The notes: generated from the sequence alone by a model not told the origin. Shown: positions 9,601-17,805, numbered from the stretch's first letter. The stretch: DNA of 62,042 bases from Bacteroidales bacterium UBA3824 (GCA_002393195.1 DGIK01000105.1:1-62042); one strand, 5' to 3'. Translations and numbers: made by a program.

Positions 9601-10029
9601 CTCGACCTCCTCTCCTACTCCTCGATGCGTCTCGCTATCGCATATCAGGGCGACGACGGCTGTGTGCCCAACACTCTCAAAGACAACGACTACTGGACTC
9701 CCACCAACACTGGTGCTGAACTTCCCCGTGCTACATACGTGGACGGCAACTGGAACAGAAGGGTATCCTCCGCATGGGTAAAGAAAGCAGACTACTTCAA
9801 GTTGAGCAACATTCAGATTGGCTACACATTCGACAAGAAGCTCATCGAGCCTCTCAAACTCACCAATGCAAGAGTTTACTTCGCAATCTCCAACGTTGCA
9901 TTGTTCTCTCCGTATAAGAAGTACGGCGATCCCGAATGTGGTCAGGGCTGCGTATTGTACACCGGTTTGGATTCCGGCCGTTACCCCAACCCGAGGACAT
10001 TCCAATTCGGCGTAAGTTTCTCTTTCTAA
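6640..10029 (+). CDS. susC: SusC-like TonB-dependent outer membrane transporter
   Basis: A 1129-residue outer membrane porin of the SusC/RagA family. Order of parts: signal peptide (1-20), CarboxypepD-regulatory-like domain (about 22-100, VTGTVLDANNEPLPGVNVV), a linker with QVVVVGYGTMKKSDVSGSV, plug domain (about 120-230, VRIRGVATINGSAQPLYVVDGVQVG) and a 22-strand barrel ending in the aromatic FQFGVSFSF. It imports glycan or peptide fragments captured by its lipoprotein partner, using TonB energy. susD starts 28 nt downstream, so the two are co-transcribed. No dedicated sensor or glycosidase follows, so the ligand is unknown. The neighbouring GH51 suggests arabinose-containing glycans and the neighbouring DPP7 suggests peptides, and neither can be chosen. 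Confidence 0.93.
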   Translation: MRRLLLLGLFLLMIPFALYAQNIQVTGTVLDANNEPLPGVNVVQTGTTNGTITDLDGKYSLSVPSDATLTFSYIGFTNHVENVNGRTNIPPVTLESDDKEIEQVVVVGYGTMKKSDVSGSVVSVDTKDMMKRAPVNVNQGLQGAAAGVMVTAQDGSPEGKSQVRIRGVATINGSAQPLYVVDGVQVGTNADFLNPADIESMEVLKDASATAIYGSAGANGVIMITTKHGTKGKARFDFSADFGIQTLAYKLDVLSVDEYAQFIRDMHANDSQGLFNEIWDAKYDGKRNSIDWQDQFTDAALKQQYTMSVAGGNDKSQTSFSASYLKNKGIIVNSQYERLTARVNNKTEINNFLEVGGDINYVYTRSNGAYGRQGNTFNLSSQRDLAFLSPSMDYIDGNGNIQHVYPENPDGSYGIGLLGQKNLEFNPGTLNNPYAIVQENNNLNRSNRVFTSAYAQINIVKGLTFKTVGLFNFYSSDGNNFTYLQNRFNMDPLTGEYWDAYDTQRDVYANKYKVDAGNVPKDHTTNTFSLSQSQSTTIGIENYFNYNWKNDIVNLNLMLGQEASNSWGAWVSANTQGFKEQTMRQIGLSDDTKNGSGAFNAKVRGVSYFGRVTASLFDKYVLTATVRRDGSSNFGSGNRFGVFPSAALAWRISQEDFLKDNEIISNLKLRLGWGQTGNSGGATSLSSYQTSMTTYNGKQLLYGFYQQDGGMGQFGNGINTTTSGTKVVAVDTDLKWETNEQTNVGIDLGLLDGQINVTMDYFIRKSKDLLLTRNFAASSGVQSIYTNYGEIENKGFEFQINWQKRIRDWNFSASFTGSTLKNKVKKMGDPQFFTNDHGTTDPAMTNNDGTNQGCIGAASGYKWGDHSVAMEGEAVGSYYGYVVEGIFQSEKEMEDLDKALRQRSENIRPDGTEDPNLFYQKKHDKDGADERTLVGDFKYKDLNGDGKITDADRTILGNGFPKFNYGINLNVAWKNFDFSLYGYGVAGLDLLSYSSMRLAIAYQGDDGCVPNTLKDNDYWTPTNTGAELPRATYVDGNWNRRVSSAWVKKADYFKLSNIQIGYTFDKKLIEPLKLTNARVYFAISNVALFSPYKKYGDPECGQGCVLYTGLDSGRYPNPRTFQFGVSFSF

Positions 10030-10057
10030 TTTAACTTAACATTAATTGCAGTAAAGC

Positions 10058-11941
10058 ATGAAAAACTTAAATAAAATATTAGCATTAGCCCTCGGCGCGG
10101 GGGCAATGCTTACAGCTCAGTCCTGCAAGGAAAGCTTTCTTGATGTCGACCACTACGACATCTTGAGCCCCAACTACACGACGAGTTCAGACGAAACATT
10201 CGAAGACGGCGTTTTGTCGTGCTACGCCAATATGAACCAGTTGATCAACGAGGACTCTATGAAGCCTTGGCTCTGGTTTTCTGGACACCCGACGATGGAC
10301 ACCCAAGCCACTGGCTGGGACAAATCGTGGCTCACTCAATCCTGGTCTGCAGACCAGCAGGAGATGTACGCAGAATGGAAACGTCTCTACGACGGCATCT
10401 CGCTCTGCAACAAAGTCATTGAAATGTGCAACGACCCCGAACAGAATGGCAAATTGTCGGAGACAATGAAGAAACAAGCATTGGCAGAGGCTCGCGCAAT
10501 GAGAGGTTTCTACCTCTTCCTCGCCGCACAAACATGGGGCAATGTGCCTATCCTCAAAGATGGACAGGATTACCGCGACCTCCCCGGCAACGGCGGTACC
10601 GAAGGCAACGCTGTAGAGGTGCTCGACTTCATCATCGAAGACCTCAAATTCGCAGCCGACAACCTCGACTGGGCTCCTCGCAACGGTCAATACGGACGCG
10701 CCACCAAGGGTATGGCAAAATCATTCCTCGCCGAGGCTTACCTCTGGAAGGCATACCGCAAGGGAAATCCCAACGGCAACGGCGAAGAAGTAACAAGCGC
10801 AAAGACTCAGCTCGAAGACATCATCAAATCCGGCACTTACCAGTTGCAGGAATCATTCACCACACTCTTCGACCCCCTCGCATGGAACAAGGAATGTATC
10901 TGGGAAGAAGTAATGGACGAAGGCGGACAGTCTAACCAATGGGGCAACTTCCACACCAACGCCCACGGCTGGACCGACAACTACGCCGCTTGTCCTGACG
11001 GCAACGGCGGCTGGGGTACACTCTTCCTTTCTTGGGAATGGTACTCCTGCTACGAAAAAGGCGACAAACGCCGCGACGGCTCGGCTTGTACAAGCATAAT
11101 CTCCAACTGGGGCGATTTCAAAAACCGCATCACCGACGAGCCTCTCGAGCAGTGCGACAAGTCAGACTACTGCTACGGTCAAAACCCGTATCTGAACACC
11201 GTGAACAACTCACCTGAACACCAGACATACCACTGGGACAACGGCGGCGACCGTGCACCCAACGTATATTCGATCAAATGGTGGCGTACTGGTCAAAACA
11301 CCTGGTGGTCCAACATCTGGAGCCCTGTTCACATCTACTGGAAACGCTACGCTGACGTTCTCCTCACATACGCAGAATGTTGCTTCCGCACCGGCGACGC
11401 TGCAACAGGATGGCAGTATGTCGATATGGTTCGCGAACGCGCCTTCGGCAAACTCGAAGAGGGCAATGAAGCCGCTTTGACTGCAAAATACGCACCGTAT
11501 TACCTTGCATACGCCACAGCTGAATCTGGCCATGCCGGCACCTATGGTCCAGACCACTACAAAGATGCTGATGGCAATGCAAAATATCCGTTGCCTTTCG
11601 GCTCCAACATGTCTGACTTCGTTAAAGGCGAGACATACTACGGTACTGTGAAGACAAAACTCGGCTTCAACCTCGAAACATGGGAGGTCGCACTTCTCCA
11701 GGAACGCCGCAAGGAGTTCAACTGCGAATGGGTATTGGCTCCCGCACTCCACCGCTCTGGTGTCTTGGGCGAGCACATCCGTGTAAACTACCCGATGGAT
11801 GCAACTCAAGTTTCGGAACTTGCCAACTATCCGTGGTGCCCGCGTGCATACGAGTACAGCGAGGATAAGATGAACTTCCCGATTCCCGCACAGGAATTGC
11901 TCAGGAATCCGAATTTGACTCAGAACAAGGCTTACAGGTAG
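10058..11941 (+). CDS. susD: SusD/RagB-like surface lipoprotein
   Basis: A 627-residue ligand-binding lid for the SusC transporter just upstream. The signal peptide ends in the lipobox LTAQSC with Cys23 as lipidation site. The N-terminal TPR-like helices carry the family landmarks LSETMKKQALAEARAMRGFYLFLAAQTWGNVPI, and the C-terminal part includes the pattern EVALLQERRKEFNCEW and the terminal segment YEYSEDKMNFPIPAQELLRNPNLTQN typical of SusD proteins. The protein sits on the outer leaflet of the outer membrane. Transcription ends at a strong terminator 46 nt downstream. The ligand cannot be predicted from the sequence. Confidence 0.93.
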   Translation: MKNLNKILALALGAGAMLTAQSCKESFLDVDHYDILSPNYTTSSDETFEDGVLSCYANMNQLINEDSMKPWLWFSGHPTMDTQATGWDKSWLTQSWSADQQEMYAEWKRLYDGISLCNKVIEMCNDPEQNGKLSETMKKQALAEARAMRGFYLFLAAQTWGNVPILKDGQDYRDLPGNGGTEGNAVEVLDFIIEDLKFAADNLDWAPRNGQYGRATKGMAKSFLAEAYLWKAYRKGNPNGNGEEVTSAKTQLEDIIKSGTYQLQESFTTLFDPLAWNKECIWEEVMDEGGQSNQWGNFHTNAHGWTDNYAACPDGNGGWGTLFLSWEWYSCYEKGDKRRDGSACTSIISNWGDFKNRITDEPLEQCDKSDYCYGQNPYLNTVNNSPEHQTYHWDNGGDRAPNVYSIKWWRTGQNTWWSNIWSPVHIYWKRYADVLLTYAECCFRTGDAATGWQYVDMVRERAFGKLEEGNEAALTAKYAPYYLAYATAESGHAGTYGPDHYKDADGNAKYPLPFGSNMSDFVKGETYYGTVKTKLGFNLETWEVALLQERRKEFNCEWVLAPALHRSGVLGEHIRVNYPMDATQVSELANYPWCPRAYEYSEDKMNFPIPAQELLRNPNLTQNKAYR

Positions 11942-11986
11942 TATAAAATCTGATACGCTGACAAGCGTATAACAAGCAACATTATT

Positions 11987-12023
11987 AAGCCGCTGCGACG
12001 ATATGTCCGCAGCGGCTTTTTTA
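11987..12023 (+). terminator. Intrinsic terminator of susCD
   Basis: The arms AAGCCGCTGCG and CGCAGCGGCTT pair around a 10-nt loop and run into TTTTTT. A weaker hairpin ATACGCT-gacA-AGCGTAT lies just before it. Confidence 0.9.
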
Positions 12024-12067
12024 TTTGTATTATATCGCTCATTATCAATACATTCTATATATTTTTT

Positions 12068-12144
12068 TTGGAATGGTGCAAAAATCATTTGCAAAAATCT
12101 TTGGAATGGTGTAATTTTGCGAAAATAAAAATCTTGGAATGGTG
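12068..12144. repeat. Three direct repeats TTGGAATGGTG with exact 33-bp period
   Basis: Copies start at 12068, 12101 and 12134, so the spacing is exactly 33 bp each time (three helical turns). The spacers between them are AT-rich and diverged. The array directly precedes a truncated ATPase start at 12149. Because 33 is divisible by 3, a reading frame shows the peptide LEWC repeated, which I regard as a by-product. Confidence 0.7.
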
Positions 12145-12148
12145 CAAA

Positions 12149-12286
12149 ATGGAAAGAAAAATTTACAAACGTCTGCTTGAATGGAAGCAACAAGAGCAAT
12201 CTACATTAATCCCCCGCCAATACTTGCAAAAACTAAACAGAACGAAAATAGTGCGATATTTTTATTTTGTATTATTATTTTTTTAA
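12149..12286 (+). pseudogene. Remnant of a DUF4143-type AAA ATPase start
   Basis: The frame from ATG 12149 begins MERKIYKRLLEWKQQEQ, which resembles the N terminus of AAA_14/DUF4143 ATPases (compare RQIDHYLLEWKNDPNHKP in the intact copy at 14096). After about 20 residues the similarity is lost where a Walker A motif would be expected (RGARQVGKT), and the frame ends in a hydrophobic tail at 12286. I read this as the 5' stub of a decayed gene, now replaced downstream by a different ATPase. Short length makes it uncertain. Confidence 0.4.
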
Positions 12287-12319
12287 CTTTGCAATGTCAA
12301 AACCAAAACATCGAGCACC

Positions 12320-13858
12320 ATGAAATTCTTACCAGTAGGCATACAGGCATACACATCGTTGATAAAGCATAATTTCGTCTATATCGACAAGACCGAGATG
12401 ATATACAGAATCGCCAACCGCAAGGCGTGCTACTTCCTCTCCCGTCCGAGGCGTTTTGGCAAAAGCCTAACGCTCAGTACATTGCATGCTTATTTCGATG
12501 GTTTGAAGGAATATTTCGTCGGCACTAAGATGGAACAGTTGGAGAAGGATTGGATCAAGTATCCAGTGTTTCATTTTGATTTCAACGGTTCGGAATACGG
12601 CTCGGTAAAAGATTTCCGCGACAAACTCAGCGACCAGTTAGACGAAATTGCAGAGGAATATCCAATACCGGCACGTCGCACTCTGTCGTCGCGTTTCGCC
12701 GCGCTTTTGAAGTCCGCCTTTGAAGTTACTGGACGGGAAGTGGTGGTATTGGTGGACGAATACGACAAACCTCTCCTATCCAACATCCACAAGCCAAAAC
12801 TTCAGAACGATATACGCAAGAGCCTGAAATCTTTTTACACGATGCTGAAAACCTGCGACAAGTATATCAAGTTAGCATTTATCACGGGCGTTACAAAATT
12901 CAGCAAGGTGAGTCTTTTCAGCGATGTCAACAATCTTGACGACATTTCGATGAACATTGACTACGCAACTATCTGCGGCATCACAGAAAAAGAACTTCAC
13001 GCTCAACTCGATCCATACATCAAGATAATGTCGGACGCCAACAAAATGACCACGGATCAATGCTACGCCGAACTTAAACGCTGGTACGAGGGCTATCATT
13101 TTCATCCAAACGCCGAGGACACTTATAATCCGTTTGGCTTGATGAAAGCGTTGAACGACAAGGAGTTCAAGGGATATTGGTTTGAGTCTGGCACACCTAC
13201 TTTTCTTGTAGAAATTATCAAGAAAAACAGAATGCCGTACATATCGCTCGATAGCGTGGAATGTACAGAAACAATGTTGTCTAAGGTTGACAACTTCGAC
13301 GAGAGTCCAGTGCCGTTGCTGTATCAGAGCGGGTATCTCACAATCAAGAGCTACAATCCAATTTCAAAAAAATACACGCTCACGATGCCAAACCAAGAGG
13401 TCAGCGAGGCATTCCCGACGTTTTTGCTCAATTTTGGTTTCCCAAAAACAGAAAATTCTCCGTTCGACATTTGGAGTTTTGCCAGCGATGTCCGTGACGG
13501 CAACTGCCAACAGTTTATGAAACGTTTCTCCGCTCTGCTTGCCGACAGCACTTACGAGATTGTGGGCGATGCAGAGTTGTATTTTCAGAATGTTACATAT
13601 TTGATATTCAAACTGTTGGGATTCTACATCGAGGCAGAGCGGCGCACTTCGGACGGAAGGATTGATGCTGTCGTCAAAACCCAAGATTACATCTTCGTCT
13701 TTGAGTTCAAACTCGACAAACCCGCACAAGAGGCATTGGAACAGATTGACAACAAGGAATATATGCTGCCGTTCAGCGTGGATGGACGCAAACTGTTCAA
13801 AATCGGCGTAAGTTTTTCGAGCAAGACAAGAAAAGTGGCTGAATATGTAATCAAATAA
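12320..13858 (+). CDS. AAA-ATPase-like protein with C-terminal PD-(D/E)XK nuclease fold
   Basis: A 512-residue protein with an N-terminal AAA-ATPase-like domain (PF09820 type). It starts FLPVGIQAYTSLIKHNFVYIDKTEMIYRI and has the family-specific P-loop variant LSRPRRFGKSLTLSTL and the Walker B-like VVVLVDEYDKPLL. The C-terminal part ends with a PD-(D/E)XK-like signature, GRIDAVVKTQDYIFVFEFKLDKPAQEALEQI. The family is strongly expanded in Bacteroidota and its function is not established. It is a lone gene with a TAACTTTG promoter box at 12284-12291 and the leader motif AAAACATCGA seen also at 50042. It is flanked by direct repeats on both sides. Confidence 0.85.
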   Translation: MKFLPVGIQAYTSLIKHNFVYIDKTEMIYRIANRKACYFLSRPRRFGKSLTLSTLHAYFDGLKEYFVGTKMEQLEKDWIKYPVFHFDFNGSEYGSVKDFRDKLSDQLDEIAEEYPIPARRTLSSRFAALLKSAFEVTGREVVVLVDEYDKPLLSNIHKPKLQNDIRKSLKSFYTMLKTCDKYIKLAFITGVTKFSKVSLFSDVNNLDDISMNIDYATICGITEKELHAQLDPYIKIMSDANKMTTDQCYAELKRWYEGYHFHPNAEDTYNPFGLMKALNDKEFKGYWFESGTPTFLVEIIKKNRMPYISLDSVECTETMLSKVDNFDESPVPLLYQSGYLTIKSYNPISKKYTLTMPNQEVSEAFPTFLLNFGFPKTENSPFDIWSFASDVRDGNCQQFMKRFSALLADSTYEIVGDAELYFQNVTYLIFKLLGFYIEAERRTSDGRIDAVVKTQDYIFVFEFKLDKPAQEALEQIDNKEYMLPFSVDGRKLFKIGVSFSSKTRKVAEYVIK

Positions 13859-13868
13859 AATAACATAA

Positions 13869-13986
13869 CCATCTCTCTATCTTTTTACGGAAAAGTAAAG
13901 CATATTTGTCTGTATTTTTACGGATTTTGATATCCATCTCTCTATCTTTTTACGGAAAAGTAAAGCATATTTGTCTGTATTTTTAC
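13869..13986. repeat. Two perfect 53-bp direct repeats, 12 bp apart
   Basis: The 53-bp unit begins CCATCTCTCTATC and ends GTCTGTATTTTTAC. The two copies occupy 13869-13921 and 13934-13986 and appear identical. Each copy contains the small inverted motif TTTAC-ggaaaa-GTAAA. They fill most of the space between two AAA ATPase genes. With only two copies and a 12-bp spacer, this is not a CRISPR array. Confidence 0.85.
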
Positions 13987-14095
13987 ATGAATCAATAACA
14001 ACACATTGAAAATCAAATACTATCAAAAAAAGATATTTTTATTTAAAAATTCGAGATTTTTTTATACATTTGCAAAAACATAAAAACATCAAAAT

Positions 14096-15451
14096 ATGAA
14101 GTATTATTCACGACAAATAGACCATTATCTTCTTGAATGGAAAAACGACCCTAACCACAAGCCGCTCCTTCTTCGTGGTGCACGGCAAGTGGGCAAATCT
14201 ACCGCTATACGCAACCTTGGCAAATCGTTTAGGTATTTCGTGGAAATCAATTTTGAAAAAGACCGCGACGCGCAATCTTTTTTTAAAGGCAATGCAAAAG
14301 CAAGCGAGATTGTAGATATGTTGTCAATCAACTATCAAACCGAAATCATCCCTGGCGAAACATTGCTATTTTTCGACGAAATACAGGCTTGCCCAGAGGC
14401 TGTGCATGCCTTGTGGTTTTTTTGCGAAGATATACGACAGCTCCATGTGATTGCAGCAGGATCTCTATTGGAATTTGCACTCAAAGACATGCCGACATTC
14501 GGTGTTGGGCGCATCAGTTCATTGTTCATCTACCCAATGTCGTTTGATGAATTTTTGTTGGCAACAGGCAATGCCAAACTACTCGAACTCAAATCCAGAT
14601 GCAATGCCGAAAATCCACTTCCTGAAATTTTCCACAAAAAACTTGCTGATTTGTTTAAGGTGTTCATCCTTGTAGGCGGAATGCCGGCTGCTGTGGATGA
14701 ATACGTCAAAACAGGTAAAATTGCAGGGTGTTCGCGAATAATCGGAGACATCGTACAAACATACAGCGACGATTTTTCCAAATATTCCAAACTTGCAACT
14801 CCAACTTTGCTTCGACAGGTGTTATTGAGCGCGGCGAGCCAGATAGGAGGCAAATTCATATTCAATAAGGTGGACGGTTCATATCGAACAGAAAATGTGA
14901 AACTTGCCCTCCAGCTGCTTGTTGACGCTGGACTATTGATACCTACCACTCATACAGCCGCCCACGGTGTGCCACTTGGTGCTGAAACCAACTTCAAATT
15001 TGTCAAATACTTGCTGCTCGATTCGGCAATAGCATTAACCATGCTTGGAATAGACGACGCTTCTAATACTAACATCAAAGACATTCTTGTTGCCGACAAC
15101 ATCGACCTTGTAGATAAAGGCAGCATTACGGAAATGGTTGCGGGTCTCGAAATCCTCAAATATATGAATCCTCACTCTCGGCACAGCCTGTATTATTGGG
15201 AAAACCTTGCCAAAGGTTCGCAAAGCGAGATTGATTACATCATTGCCAAAAGAGGCAAGATTGTACCCATCGAAGTAAAATCGGGTATCAAAGGCTCAAT
15301 GGCAAGCCTACATTATTTTCTCAGACAGCGCGCCGACAATAGCAACCTTGGCAATGCAATCCGCTGTTCATTAGAAAATTTTGGCAGAATAACTGGCGGC
15401 GACAGGGACATAGATATTGTTCCACTATTCGCGATGTCCACCATTTTCTAA
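14096..15451 (+). CDS. AAA_14 ATPase with DUF4143 domain
   Basis: A 451-residue ATPase. The N-terminal AAA_14 domain has Walker A RGARQVGKST near residue 30, Walker B LLFFDEIQACPEA and sensor-like VIAAGSLLEFAL. A central winged-helix region and the C-terminal DUF4143 domain (YYWENLAKGSQSEIDYIIAKRGKIVPIEVKSG) follow. The latter has a PD-(D/E)XK-like E-D...E-V-K pattern. These proteins are abundant and mobile in Bacteroidota, and their role is unknown. The -7 box TACATTTG lies at 14065-14072 and the leader carries AAAACATC five bases before ATG. Its stop codon overlaps the convergent MATE gene by 4 nt. Confidence 0.88.
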   Translation: MKYYSRQIDHYLLEWKNDPNHKPLLLRGARQVGKSTAIRNLGKSFRYFVEINFEKDRDAQSFFKGNAKASEIVDMLSINYQTEIIPGETLLFFDEIQACPEAVHALWFFCEDIRQLHVIAAGSLLEFALKDMPTFGVGRISSLFIYPMSFDEFLLATGNAKLLELKSRCNAENPLPEIFHKKLADLFKVFILVGGMPAAVDEYVKTGKIAGCSRIIGDIVQTYSDDFSKYSKLATPTLLRQVLLSAASQIGGKFIFNKVDGSYRTENVKLALQLLVDAGLLIPTTHTAAHGVPLGAETNFKFVKYLLLDSAIALTMLGIDDASNTNIKDILVADNIDLVDKGSITEMVAGLEILKYMNPHSRHSLYYWENLAKGSQSEIDYIIAKRGKIVPIEVKSGIKGSMASLHYFLRQRADNSNLGNAIRCSLENFGRITGGDRDIDIVPLFAMSTIF

Positions 15452-16800
15452 CGTTCCTTCCCTATCCTCCGGTATTCATAGACCAAGAAACAAGCCGTTA
15501 CTATCGTGCTGAGAGTATCTGACACAGGAATCGACAGCCATACGCCATTGAGCTGAAAAAAACTTGGCAGCACCAGCAACGACGGTATCAAAAACAAAAT
15601 CTGCCGCGTCGTGGAAAGTATCACGGCTATGCCGGCACGTCCTATCGACTGGAAAAAATTGGACGTTACCATCTGAAAACCCACTATCGGGAACGTGGCT
15701 ATCATAATGCGCATCGCCGACGACGAAATCCGGGTCATCTCGTCGTCGTCGGTAAACATGCCGCATATCAACTGCGGGAAAAGTTCGCACACCGCAAAGG
15801 CGACGCACATGACCGCCGTCGCATAAATGATGGTCTTTTTGAGCACTTCCTTCACGCGGTCATACTGCTGCGCTCCGTAATTGTATCCCGCAATGGGCTG
15901 CATACCTTGATTGAGCCCGAGCACAAGCATAGCAAAGAGCATCAATACCCTATTGACAATGCCATACGCGCCTATGGCGTAATCGCCGCCGTAGGTGAAG
16001 AGCTGATTGTTGATGATGATTACCACAAGACAAGCGCAAATATTCATCATAAAGGGACTCATGCCCACAGAAATAATGCCCTTGATGATGCCCCAATCGA
16101 CGTGGAAAATTTCGCGCTCGAAGTGGATGTATTTTTTACGGTCGACAAAATGCAACAGCAGCACCACCAACGCCGAGAGCTGGCTGATGACCGTAGCCCA
16201 CGCCGCGCCCGCTATGCCCCAATGAAACACAAATATAAACAGCGGGGCAAGCATCACATTGACGCCCACAGACATCATCGTAATCGCCATCGCCTTCTTG
16301 GGAAATCCGCAACTCCTCAATAAGCAACTCAACCCAAAGTACATATGGGTGATGACGTTGCCGATAAGAATCACCTGCATAAAATCTCTGGCGTATGGCA
16401 ACGATTCGTCTGACGCTCCAAAAAGATAGAGAATTTTGTCCATGAATACCAAGCCAAACAGCATTACCGTAAGGCCGATGATTACATTGAGTATCACCAC
16501 ATTGCCGAGTACGAGGCTTGCCGCACGGTGGTCTTTTTGTCCGAGCTTGATGCTTAGCAACGCCGCGCCGCCCGCGCCCACGAGCGAGCCAAACGCAGCC
16601 GCCAAGTTCATAAGAGGAAGCGTGATGCCCAGCCCGGCAAGCGCCATAGGCTCCACACCACGCCCGATGAAGATGCTATCTACTACATTATAAATACTTG
16701 CCGCCATCTGTGCGGCTATCGCGGGCAGCGCGTAACTGATGAGCAGCCGCCCTATATTTGCAGTGCCTAATTCGGTAGGCGACTTTGCCTGTGAGGACAT
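15448..16800 (-). CDS. MATE family multidrug/Na+ exporter
   Basis: A 450-residue inner membrane protein with about 12 hydrophobic segments in two homologous halves. Signature stretches are LLISYALPAIAAQMAASIYNVVDSIFIGR and LAGLGITLPLMNLAAAFGSLVGAGGAALLS at the N-terminal half and the equivalent LGLNQGMQPIAGYNYGAQ in the second half. MATE proteins expel cationic drugs and metabolites in exchange for Na+ or H+. It has its own minus-strand promoter (-7 TAATTTTG at 16836-16843, with TTG about 19 nt upstream), inside the 85-nt gap after the vWA gene. The substrate is not predictable. Confidence 0.92.
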   Translation of the reverse strand: MSSQAKSPTELGTANIGRLLISYALPAIAAQMAASIYNVVDSIFIGRGVEPMALAGLGITLPLMNLAAAFGSLVGAGGAALLSIKLGQKDHRAASLVLGNVVILNVIIGLTVMLFGLVFMDKILYLFGASDESLPYARDFMQVILIGNVITHMYFGLSCLLRSCGFPKKAMAITMMSVGVNVMLAPLFIFVFHWGIAGAAWATVISQLSALVVLLLHFVDRKKYIHFEREIFHVDWGIIKGIISVGMSPFMMNICACLVVIIINNQLFTYGGDYAIGAYGIVNRVLMLFAMLVLGLNQGMQPIAGYNYGAQQYDRVKEVLKKTIIYATAVMCVAFAVCELFPQLICGMFTDDDEMTRISSSAMRIMIATFPIVGFQMVTSNFFQSIGRAGIAVILSTTRQILFLIPSLLVLPSFFQLNGVWLSIPVSDTLSTIVTACFLVYEYRRIGKER

Positions 16801-16885
16801 TTTGATAGAGTTTTTACCTTGATTGTTTCAGGGCGCAAAATTACAAAAAATGCAACACTCGGCAAAGTCGGCACACGAATTATTT

Positions 16886-17635
16886 TTAATTGGAGGCAGA
16901 CTGGCTGTCGAGATCCAACAATTCCTGCAAGAAAGCCACATCTTCGCTCAACGACCGTGCGGGAGCAGCACCTTTGCTTCTTGCGGCACATTTGGACGCA
17001 AGACGCGCCGCGCTCACTGCCTTATGCATAACACGGTACGACGATTGTATGCCTTCCGAATCGGCGGTGATATTTGCCGACATATTGCTGCGGATGCCGT
17101 ATGACGAAGCAGTCTGCACAGCGTCGATATTTGCGCCGAGGAAGATGAAATCCCAGCCTTCCTTGTCCTGCAGCAGAGTAATCATATGCTTGATTTGCAA
17201 CGCATTGTACTCGCGGGAGGCGTTTTCGTAACCGTCGGTGATTATCACAAAGACCACCTTGTTGGCGCGGGTGTCGTCGGTGGCACCGGCTTGAATGGCC
17301 TTTGTATGGCTGATGGCGTTGCCAACGGTGTCGAGGAGCGCGGTGCATCCGCCGGGGATGTAGTCGGCGGCGGTGAGAGGCTTCACGGTGGAGATGTCCA
17401 CGCGGTCGTGTATTATCTTCGCATTGTCGGAGAAGAAGATGGTGGTGAGCCTGCACAAGCCCTCGCCCTTCTTGTGCTGATTGAGCATCGAATTGAATCC
17501 GCCGATGGTGTCGGATTCCAATCCCGACATCGAGCCAGATTTGTCGATGATGATTACGAGTTCGGTGATGCCGTCGTTCTGTGCGATGTCCTTCTGTGCG
17601 TCGTTGGTCTGTGCGTTGTTTACTGTTGTTGCCAT
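16886..17635 (-). CDS. von Willebrand factor A domain protein (TerY-like)
   Basis: A 249-residue cytoplasmic protein without signal peptide or TM segment. The vWA domain has an intact MIDAS: DKSGSMS (D-x-S-x-S), the Thr of YIPGGCTALLDTVG and the Asp of VVFVIITDGYENAS. The stretch GITELVIIIDKSGSMSGLESDTIGGFNSML is typical of a family of stand-alone vWA proteins found near HTH, phosphatase or kinase genes of signalling and stress modules. The last 40 residues are Ala/Ser/Arg-rich. A minus-strand TATATTTG box lies at 17685-17692, so it is divergent from the SIR2/TIR-STAND operon and could share a control region with it. Function is unknown. Confidence 0.85.
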   Translation of the reverse strand: MATTVNNAQTNDAQKDIAQNDGITELVIIIDKSGSMSGLESDTIGGFNSMLNQHKKGEGLCRLTTIFFSDNAKIIHDRVDISTVKPLTAADYIPGGCTALLDTVGNAISHTKAIQAGATDDTRANKVVFVIITDGYENASREYNALQIKHMITLLQDKEGWDFIFLGANIDAVQTASSYGIRSNMSANITADSEGIQSSYRVMHKAVSAARLASKCAARSKGAAPARSLSEDVAFLQELLDLDSQSASN

Positions 17636-17773
17636 AATGATTCAAGTTTTAATGGTTGATAAAATTGTTGTCTGTTTTCGATTGCAAATATACAGCGGTT
17701 TTGGGCGGCGGATGTCGCTTCGCAGGCGACAAAATGGAAATTGTACAAAAAAGACCGAAAATGTTAACATAAA

Positions 17774-17805
17774 TTTGCATAAATCCAAAATAGTAAATAA
17801 TTTTG
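17774..17805 (+). promoter_or_regulatory. Promoter of the SIR2/TIR-STAND operon
   Basis: A TTG near 17775-17777, a 20-nt spacer and TAATTTTG at about 17798-17805 fit the Bacteroidota promoter. The predicted start site is near 17812, which leaves a leader of roughly 25 nt before ATG 17839. Confidence 0.65.

Noticed and set aside
6664..10005. Long minus-strand ORFs (572 and 477 codons) opposite susC
   Set aside because: They mirror the codon pattern of the strongly coding plus strand, have no promoter or recognisable domain, and susC is certain.
11210..12199. 329-codon minus-strand ORF opposite the end of susD
   Set aside because: It is antisense to susD and runs through the susD terminator. 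No domain is visible.
12068..12286. A real small protein with LEWC repeats
   Set aside because: The repeats arise because 33 bp is a multiple of three. The N-terminal part lies in an AT-rich control region and the frame has a TTG start without support.
13869..13986. CRISPR array
   Set aside because: Only two 53-bp units with a 12-bp spacer and no cas genes in the window.
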